Assembly (NCBI GenBank): GCA_050329955.1
Contig: JBHJOH010000013.1
Span: 1-64,000, forward strand
Length of the DNA: 64,000 nt
Direction: 5' to 3'
Origin: JAOUGY01 sp050329955
GTDB lineage: Bacteria > Actinomycetota > Acidimicrobiia > Spongiisociales > ZC4RG35
The position numbers and the translations under genes were made by a program. Of this stretch, positions 59,048 to 64,000 are shown piece by piece. Within the stretch, counting starts at the first letter, position 1. Every line of letters starts with the position of its first letter. The notes beneath the pieces were generated by a model that saw only the letters and a list, made by a program, of their open reading frames with translations, made no database searches and was not told where the DNA came from.

Positions 59048-60463
59048 ATGGTCACCGACACGAAACCCGACGCCGCCGCTGAGATCGCTGAGATCGTCGG
59101 GCGCGCCCGGCGGGCTCAGGCCGCCGTTGCCGACTACAGCCAGGCGCAGGTCGACGAGCTCGTCACCGCCGTCGCCTGGTCGGTTGGTCGCGACGACCGG
59201 GCCGAGTCGCTCGCCCGGACCGCCGTCGACGAGGGCGGGTTCGGTACCTACGACGACAAAGTGACGAAGATCAAGCGCCGGGTGTTCGGTGCCCTCGCCG
59301 ACATGCGCCACGTCAGGACCGTCGGCGTCGTCGAGGAGGACCCGGAACGGGGACTGGTGAAGATCGCCAAACCGGTTGGCGTGGTGGCAGCGCTCATCCC
59401 CACCACCGGCCCGGACGCCACACCCCCCATGAAGGCCATGTTCGCGTTGAAAGGCCGCAACGCCATCGTGATCGCAGCGCACCCGCGCACTCAGGGGAGC
59501 TCTCGAGCGGTGGTCGACGTGATGCGGGCGGCCTGCGAACAGGTAGGCGCCCCGGCCGATCTGATCCAGATCGTCGAACGACCGTCGATCGCCAAGACCC
59601 AGGCCCTCATGGCCCAGGTCGATCTGGTGGTCGCCACTGGCGGTGCCGCCATGGTGAAGGCCGCCTACTCGTCGGGGACCCCCGCCTATGGGGTCGGGGT
59701 GGGCAACTCGGTGCATGTGGTCGACGAAACCGCCGACATCGACGATGCCGCCGCCATGATCGCCGCCGCCAAGACATTCGACCTCGCCACCAGCTGCCTG
59801 GCCGACAATGCCGTGGTGGCCGAGGCCGCGATCGCCGACCAGCTCATGGAGGGACTCGTCGCCCGGGGCGGGCACCGGTGCGACGATCACGAGAAGGCGC
59901 TCCTCCAGAAGGCCATGTGGCCCGACGGAGGGCACATCCCCACCATCGACGTCATCGCCAAGCCCGCCGCACACATCGCATCATTGGCCGGTTTCGACAT
60001 CCCCGCCGACCGCACCTTCCTGATCGTCGATGAGGACGGCGCCGGCCCCGACCATCCGTTCTCCGGTGAGAAGCTGTCGGTGGTCCTGGCCTTCTACACC
60101 TACCGCGGTGGCATCGGAGGTGCGGTCGAGATCGTCAACGCCATCACCGACTACCAGGGACTCGGCCACACCTGTGGGATCCACACCTCGAGTGATTCCA
60201 ACGTCGACGCACTCGCCACCGGCACCCGCACCGCCCGGGTGATGGTGAATCAGAACCTCAACGAGGGCGCCGGCAGCGCTCGCAACGGATTGCCATTCAC
60301 GCTGTCGCTCTCGTGCGGGACCTGGGGCGGGAACGTCACCACCGAAAACGTCAACGCCCGCCACTTCGTGAACCTCACCTGGGTGTCCCGTACCATTCCG
60401 CCCAAGGCGATCGACGAGTCCGAGCTATTCGCCGTACACTGGGATCGATACGGACGTGGCTGA
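59048..60463 (+). CDS. CoA-acylating aldehyde dehydrogenase, sulfoacetaldehyde-dehydrogenase-like
   Basis: A 471-residue protein of the AdhE-N/SauS group, which converts aldehydes to acyl-CoA. Signs are KPVGVVAALIPTTGPDATPP, VVATGGAAMVKAAYSSGTPAYGVG (nucleotide region), and catalytic Cys in ATSCLADNAVV. Among relatives the closest in character is sulfoacetaldehyde dehydrogenase (acylating). In a CoM locus it could act on a sulfonated aldehyde, for example in CoM turnover, or on a ketoethyl-CoM-type aldehyde as proposed for ethene pathways (inference). GAGGAGAG precedes the ATG. It overlaps the next gene by 8 bp. Confidence 0.85.
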   Translation: MVTDTKPDAAAEIAEIVGRARRAQAAVADYSQAQVDELVTAVAWSVGRDDRAESLARTAVDEGGFGTYDDKVTKIKRRVFGALADMRHVRTVGVVEEDPERGLVKIAKPVGVVAALIPTTGPDATPPMKAMFALKGRNAIVIAAHPRTQGSSRAVVDVMRAACEQVGAPADLIQIVERPSIAKTQALMAQVDLVVATGGAAMVKAAYSSGTPAYGVGVGNSVHVVDETADIDDAAAMIAAAKTFDLATSCLADNAVVAEAAIADQLMEGLVARGGHRCDDHEKALLQKAMWPDGGHIPTIDVIAKPAAHIASLAGFDIPADRTFLIVDEDGAGPDHPFSGEKLSVVLAFYTYRGGIGGAVEIVNAITDYQGLGHTCGIHTSSDSNVDALATGTRTARVMVNQNLNEGAGSARNGLPFTLSLSCGTWGGNVTTENVNARHFVNLTWVSRTIPPKAIDESELFAVHWDRYGRG

Positions 60464-61370
60464 CCTACCGACTCCGAACGCACGGTCACACCCCTACCGA
60501 GGGTTGTCGGTTCAGCATGTCGATCAGACCCCCGATCCCGACTTCATGCGCTCCTACCTGCTCGGACGGGAGGTCTACCGGCGGTCCGACTACATCGCCC
60601 TCATCCATGGTGACGATGTCGGTTTGGCCACCGTGTCGAAAGAGTCCACCGAACCGCTGTTCTCGCCCGTGACCGAGGTGGAGGTGTGGGCCGGGCCGGA
60701 TCGCATGCTGATGGTCGAGGATCCGAGCTGCGACGTCGGCAACGCCACCGCACTCGCCCGAACTGCATTGGCCAATGCGCGACCTGGCGTATCGGGATAT
60801 CTCATCAAGGGCCAGTTCGAGCACATCAACTTCATCTGGGAGCCGGCGCCGATCCGCATCCATGTCACCGAGGTCACGCCCCCGGATCCGCCCAAACTGT
60901 TCGTGCAGGCAACGCAGGTGGTTGCCTTCGATGAAGATCTCCAACCGATCGACTTGGTGGTCGAGGCCGTCACCTTCCCGGATCTGGCCGACTCGGCTCC
61001 ACCATCCGACGCCTATCTGCTTCCCTGCCGGGGTTCCGGGGCCGATCTCCCGGGAGAGGTGGCGTTCCTCGACACCCGTCCGGCAGATCGCCTCGACTGG
61101 ACCCTGATCGGATGTGAACGCTCGATGCAGTTCCATCGTCACTTCTACGGCGACGAGCCGCGTCAGGTGGACATCTGCCCCAAGGTCCGGGTGGCCGGGG
61201 AGGATCCGGAAGGTCTGTGGCTGGTCAAGTGCTGCCTGATCGAGCGGGGCATCGAGTACGAGCGGGGGAGAGCCGTGGTGCCGTGGGGTTCGAACCTCGA
61301 CGAAGTGCGGTCGGCTCTCAGGTTGCTCACCGGCATCGACCAGCCGGCTGATTCGTTCGCCTGGACGTGA
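60456..61370 (+). CDS. Conserved-looking 304-residue protein of the CoM cluster, function unknown
   Basis: I recognise no family. The protein is soluble, without a signal peptide. It has a beta-rich middle (PIRIHVTEVTPPDPPKLFV), a Cys-His-rich segment (IGCERSMQFHRHFYGDEP; VKCCLIERGIEYERGRAVVPWG), and ends WT. Conserved-looking Cys, His and Glu residues could bind a metal or a thiol. GTG 60456 lies within the end of the aldehyde dehydrogenase gene, and its stop overlaps the next GTG by 4 bp. Being locked between aldehyde dehydrogenase and CoM lyases, it is a prime candidate for an unassigned CoM step. Confidence 0.8.
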   Translation: MADLPTPNARSHPYRGLSVQHVDQTPDPDFMRSYLLGREVYRRSDYIALIHGDDVGLATVSKESTEPLFSPVTEVEVWAGPDRMLMVEDPSCDVGNATALARTALANARPGVSGYLIKGQFEHINFIWEPAPIRIHVTEVTPPDPPKLFVQATQVVAFDEDLQPIDLVVEAVTFPDLADSAPPSDAYLLPCRGSGADLPGEVAFLDTRPADRLDWTLIGCERSMQFHRHFYGDEPRQVDICPKVRVAGEDPEGLWLVKCCLIERGIEYERGRAVVPWGSNLDEVRSALRLLTGIDQPADSFAWT

Positions 61371-62713
61371 GCATCCACCTCGCCGACTCCCGGGTGTACG
61401 GACACCTGTGGGCCACCGATGAGGCGCGTGCCATCCTCGGCGAGGAGGCGCGGTTCGGTGCCTGGCTCGATGTGCTCGCCATGCTCGCCGAGGCCCAGGC
61501 GGAGGTCGGCCTGGTCCCGTCCGAAGCCGCCGCCGGCATTCGTGCCCACGCCGACCTCTCCTTGATCGACCTCGATCGCGTCGCCGCCGAGACCCGTGCC
61601 AGCGGACACTCCACTCTCGGGTTGATTCGGGTGCTTCGATCTGTCCTCCCGGAAGACGCTCGCGAGTGGGTCTATTACGGCGCCACCGTCCAGGACCTCA
61701 CCGACACCTGGACGTCACTGGTCATGCGCCGGGTTGGCGATCTGCTCGAACGGGACCTGGCCCGAATCGAGGCAGCCTGTCTGCTGCTGGGACAGGTCCA
61801 CCGGGATACCCCGATGTTGGGGCGGACCCACGCCCAGCCCGGGCTGCCGATCACCTTCGGGTTCAAGGTGTCGGTGTGGGCAGCCGAGGTCCGCCGTCAC
61901 CGCCGACGGCTGGCGGAGGGCCGGGTCCGGTGGGAGCTGGTCCAACTGGGCGGGGCCCTGGGCACGATGGAGTTCTGGGGATCCCAGGCGATACCGATGC
62001 TGGAGGCGTTCGGTCGGCGCAGCGGGCTCGGCGTCCCCACCATCGCCTGGATCACCTCCCGGGACGGAGTGGCCGAGTTCACTCACCTGTTGGCGATGGC
62101 GGCCAGCACGATCGCCAAGATCGGCAACGAGATCATGGAGTTGCAGCGGCTCGAGATGGGCGAGCTCCGGGAGGGGTTCATCGCCGGGACCGTGGGCAGC
62201 ATCACCATGCCCCACAAACGGAACCCCGAGATCTCCGAGCACCTCGACACGCTGGCGCGTCTGGTCCGTTCCAACGCCGCCGTTGTGACAGAAGGCATGG
62301 TTCAGCTCCACGAGCGCGACGGGCGGGCATGGAAGGCCGAATGGATCGCGGTGCCTGAGGCGTGCGCCATGACCCTCGCCGCCACCGGCTTCGCCGTGAC
62401 GCTGCTCGAGGGTCTGGAAGTGATGTTCGAACGGATGGCCCACAACATCGATGCCCAGAACGGGTACATCTTCTCGGAGCCTGTCATGCGGGCCCTCGCC
62501 GACATCATCGGCAAACACACCGCGCACGACGTCGTCTACGCCGCGGCCATGAACGGATTCGAAGCGGGCGTGTCACTGGTCGACGCCCTCCAGGCCGATC
62601 CCCGGGTGTCCGGCCATCTCGGCAGAGATCAGATCGAGGCCCTTCTCGATGTCGGGAAGGCGACCGGGTCGGCGCCCGCCTTCGTTGACCGGGTTGCCGA
62701 GGCCCTCAGATGA
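61367..62713 (+). CDS. Aspartase/fumarase-superfamily lyase (adenylosuccinate-lyase-like), XcbC1/XcbD1 candidate
   Basis: A 448-residue all-helical lyase. The superfamily signature GSITMPHKRNPEISEHL is at residue about 285; LGRTHAQPGLPITFGFKV and YGATVQDLTDTW are the other conserved regions. In Xanthobacter two enzymes of this superfamily, XcbC1 and XcbD1, act in CoM synthesis, XcbC1 by eliminating phosphate from phosphosulfolactate to give sulfoacrylate. This gene and the partial gene at 63663 would be that pair, but which is which cannot be said from sequence alone. GTG start overlaps the preceding stop. True purine synthesis is unlikely here. Confidence 0.88.
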   Translation: MSIHLADSRVYGHLWATDEARAILGEEARFGAWLDVLAMLAEAQAEVGLVPSEAAAGIRAHADLSLIDLDRVAAETRASGHSTLGLIRVLRSVLPEDAREWVYYGATVQDLTDTWTSLVMRRVGDLLERDLARIEAACLLLGQVHRDTPMLGRTHAQPGLPITFGFKVSVWAAEVRRHRRRLAEGRVRWELVQLGGALGTMEFWGSQAIPMLEAFGRRSGLGVPTIAWITSRDGVAEFTHLLAMAASTIAKIGNEIMELQRLEMGELREGFIAGTVGSITMPHKRNPEISEHLDTLARLVRSNAAVVTEGMVQLHERDGRAWKAEWIAVPEACAMTLAATGFAVTLLEGLEVMFERMAHNIDAQNGYIFSEPVMRALADIIGKHTAHDVVYAAAMNGFEAGVSLVDALQADPRVSGHLGRDQIEALLDVGKATGSAPAFVDRVAEALR

Positions 62714-63666
62714 GAGCAGGCACCGCGCCCCGGATCTCTCTGGCGCTGCTCCCCACTCCTTTGGTGCCCGCTCCTCGTCTCTCGGCCGAGATCGGCGTGG
62801 AGGTGTGGTTCAAGCGCGACGACCTGACCGGTCTCGGGCTCGGGGGCAACAAGGTCCGTGCGCTGGAGTTTCTCATCGGTGCCGCCGAAGCCGCCGGTTC
62901 GGATTGCCTCATCACCGGCGGCGGCCCGCAATCGAACTGGGTGATGCTCGCCGCGCTGGCCGCCATCACCCGGGGACTCGACGCTCATGTCGTCTACTTC
63001 GGACCGGAGGTGGAATCCACCGGGAACCTTCAACTCCTGCGCAGCCTTCCAGGCATCGAGATCACCTTCACGGGCGACCCGGTGCGCGCCTCGGTCGATC
63101 CCGTCCTCGACGCCGTGGCCGGTCGCCTGTCCTCGGCCGGCCACCACCCATTCCTCATCGGGAGAGGCGGCGCCGGGCCCATCGGCGGGCTGGGGTATCT
63201 CCACGCCACACTCGAGATCGACCGGCAGGCCGAACAAACCGGATTCGCAACGGTCTGGACCGCCACTGGGTCGTGTGGGACCCAGGCCGGGCTGGTGGCA
63301 GGACACGCCGTCTCAACTCATCGCCGCCGCGTGGTGGGGGTGTCGGTGCACCGACCGGTCGAGGAATGTGTGGAGCGCATCGGGGCGATCGCCCGGGGAA
63401 CGCTCGAGTTGTACGGCGCCTCCGCTGCCCCTCATCCGGATTGGGAGGTGCTCGGAGGCCAACTGGGACGCGACCCGGCCGCCGAGCGTCGGGTGGAAGA
63501 GGCGGCACGGCTGGTGGCGAGGACCGAAGGAGTGTTCCTCGACCCCGAGTTTGCCGCCCCGGCGATGGCCGAGCTCGTCGCCCGGGCGGCGGAAGTCGAG
63601 GGCCCGGTGCTGTTCCTGGTCTCCGGGGGCGGTCCCACCCTGCTGACCGAGGGGGCGTTCGCATGA
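62710..63666 (+). CDS. D-cysteine desulfhydrase-like PLP enzyme, XcbE1 candidate
   Basis: A 318-residue fold-type II PLP enzyme of the ACC deaminase/D-cysteine desulfhydrase group. The cofactor Lys lies in GLGLGGNKVRALEFL, the substrate loop in LITGGGPQSNWVM, and the phosphate loop in TATGSCGTQAGLVAG. XcbE1 of the Xanthobacter CoM cluster belongs to the same group and probably supplies or handles sulfur. The gene overlaps the lyases on both sides by 4 bp, so the three are translated as a block. Confidence 0.9.
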   Translation: MRAGTAPRISLALLPTPLVPAPRLSAEIGVEVWFKRDDLTGLGLGGNKVRALEFLIGAAEAAGSDCLITGGGPQSNWVMLAALAAITRGLDAHVVYFGPEVESTGNLQLLRSLPGIEITFTGDPVRASVDPVLDAVAGRLSSAGHHPFLIGRGGAGPIGGLGYLHATLEIDRQAEQTGFATVWTATGSCGTQAGLVAGHAVSTHRRRVVGVSVHRPVEECVERIGAIARGTLELYGASAAPHPDWEVLGGQLGRDPAAERRVEEAARLVARTEGVFLDPEFAAPAMAELVARAAEVEGPVLFLVSGGGPTLLTEGAFA

Positions 63667-64000
63667 CCACCCCGCCCCCCGGGTACCTGGGCGCTGCGGG
63701 ACGCGTCGCATCGGGCCCGGCTGCTTCATTGGTCGACACCGGCTATCGCCTCGAGATCGAGGATGCCGGACTGCTCCATCGGGGGTTGGGACTGGCCGAC
63801 CTGGCCCACCTCCACGAGTTGGAGGGAATTGGTGTGGTCCCGCCCGCCGCCGCCGCCGCCCTCGGGTCGGAATTGCTCGTCATTCACGAGACGCCCGCCG
63901 ACCGGTTCCCCTACGACGCCGTCTACGGCGATGCCTACAACAGTCGGGAACGTGAGCTGGAACGGCGACTCGGAGCGTTGGCAGGGTGGTTACACACCGG
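63663..64000 (+). CDS. Aspartase/fumarase-superfamily lyase (argininosuccinate-lyase-like), N-terminal part
   Basis: The gene begins with ATG 63663, overlapping the PLP gene stop by 4 bp, and runs off the window after 112 codons. The visible part has LAHLHELEGIGVVPPAAAAA and DAVYGDAYNSRERELERRLG followed by AGWLHTG, corresponding to the start and first conserved region of argininosuccinate-lyase-like proteins. It is the second superfamily member of the CoM cluster, as in Xanthobacter (XcbC1/XcbD1). The signature GSxxMP lies beyond the window. Confidence 0.82.
   Translation, partial: MTTPPPGYLGAAGRVASGPAASLVDTGYRLEIEDAGLLHRGLGLADLAHLHELEGIGVVPPAAAAALGSELLVIHETPADRFPYDAVYGDAYNSRERELERRLGALAGWLHT

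Noticed and set aside
61367..62713. Adenylosuccinate lyase of purine synthesis
   Set aside because: No purine genes are nearby and it is coupled to the PLP enzyme and a second lyase, as in CoM clusters.

Overview
The window is high-GC DNA with densely packed, often 4-bp-overlapping genes. The genes point to an uncultivated-type actinobacterium, probably of the Acidimicrobiia or a related lineage. Supporting traits are several F420-type luciferase-like oxidoreductases, a SigB/RsbW partner-switching module, a heliorhodopsin, an S-layer-homology remnant of a style common in that class, an LPFTG-anchored giant surface protein and several TANNNT-N6-ATG/GTG leaderless-type starts. The lineage is inferred from gene content; no rRNA or tRNA gene was seen.

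Layout. Positions 1-3000 hold GC-rich repeats and a molybdenum hydroxylase pair (small and large subunits) on the minus strand. Positions 3.2-4.0 kb hold palindromic repeats and a protein built of seven 17-residue repeats. Positions 4.2-7.6 kb hold an ArsR-SRPBCC-VOC operon and a small membrane protein/NarL-type two-component operon. Positions 7.6-12.8 kb hold a quinone-oxidoreductase-like enzyme, an ADP-ribosylglycohydrolase, an NTF2-like protein, a broken S-layer gene, an SDR-type protein and a GNAT. Positions 12.8-16.9 kb hold an acetoin-dehydrogenase-type operon (acoX-E1alpha-E1beta-E2). Positions 17-24.3 kb hold Dps and a stress-sigma module: STAS antagonist, two intact and two degenerate RsbW-like proteins, a SpoIIE-type phosphatase, and a SigB-type sigma factor carrying a degenerate RsbW-like domain at its N terminus. 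Positions 24.4-26.7 kb hold a double GNAT, a cupin and a heliorhodopsin. Positions 26.9-34.5 kb hold one 2519-residue surface protein. Positions 34.6-37.9 kb hold a luciferase-like/cyclic-amidohydrolase/alpha-beta-hydrolase operon. Positions 37.9-42.0 kb are a degraded patch with three gene remnants among an MFS gene and two GntR regulators.

The most interesting part is 42-64 kb, a coenzyme M (CoM) island. It encodes phosphosulfolactate synthase (ComA/XcbB1 type), two aspartase/fumarase-superfamily lyases and a D-cysteine-desulfhydrase-like PLP enzyme. This is the same enzyme set as the bacterial CoM biosynthesis genes xcbB1-E1 of Xanthobacter autotrophicus Py2. Beside them are a very close 2-oxopropyl-CoM reductase/carboxylase (2-KPCC) homologue with its hallmark Phe-His pair, an R-2-hydroxypropyl-CoM dehydrogenase homologue with both sulfonate-binding Arg positions, a second SDR, and two diverged MetE-like zinc proteins that could be epoxyalkane:CoM transferases. 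There is also a single-Cys flavin disulfide reductase, a two-subunit CoA-transferase, an NDP-forming acyl-CoA ligase, a CoA-acylating aldehyde dehydrogenase related to sulfoacetaldehyde dehydrogenase, and an unrecognised 304-residue protein. A MEDS-domain sensor overlapping a PucR-type regulator sits between the two arms.

The likely joint job is to make CoM and use it to capture an epoxide or similar electrophile, oxidise the adduct, release the carbon skeleton (with 2-KPCC, by reductive carboxylation to a beta-keto acid) and activate it with CoA. No alkene monooxygenase lies inside the window, and the two MetE-like proteins differ clearly from classical XecA, so the substrate is unknown and may be new.
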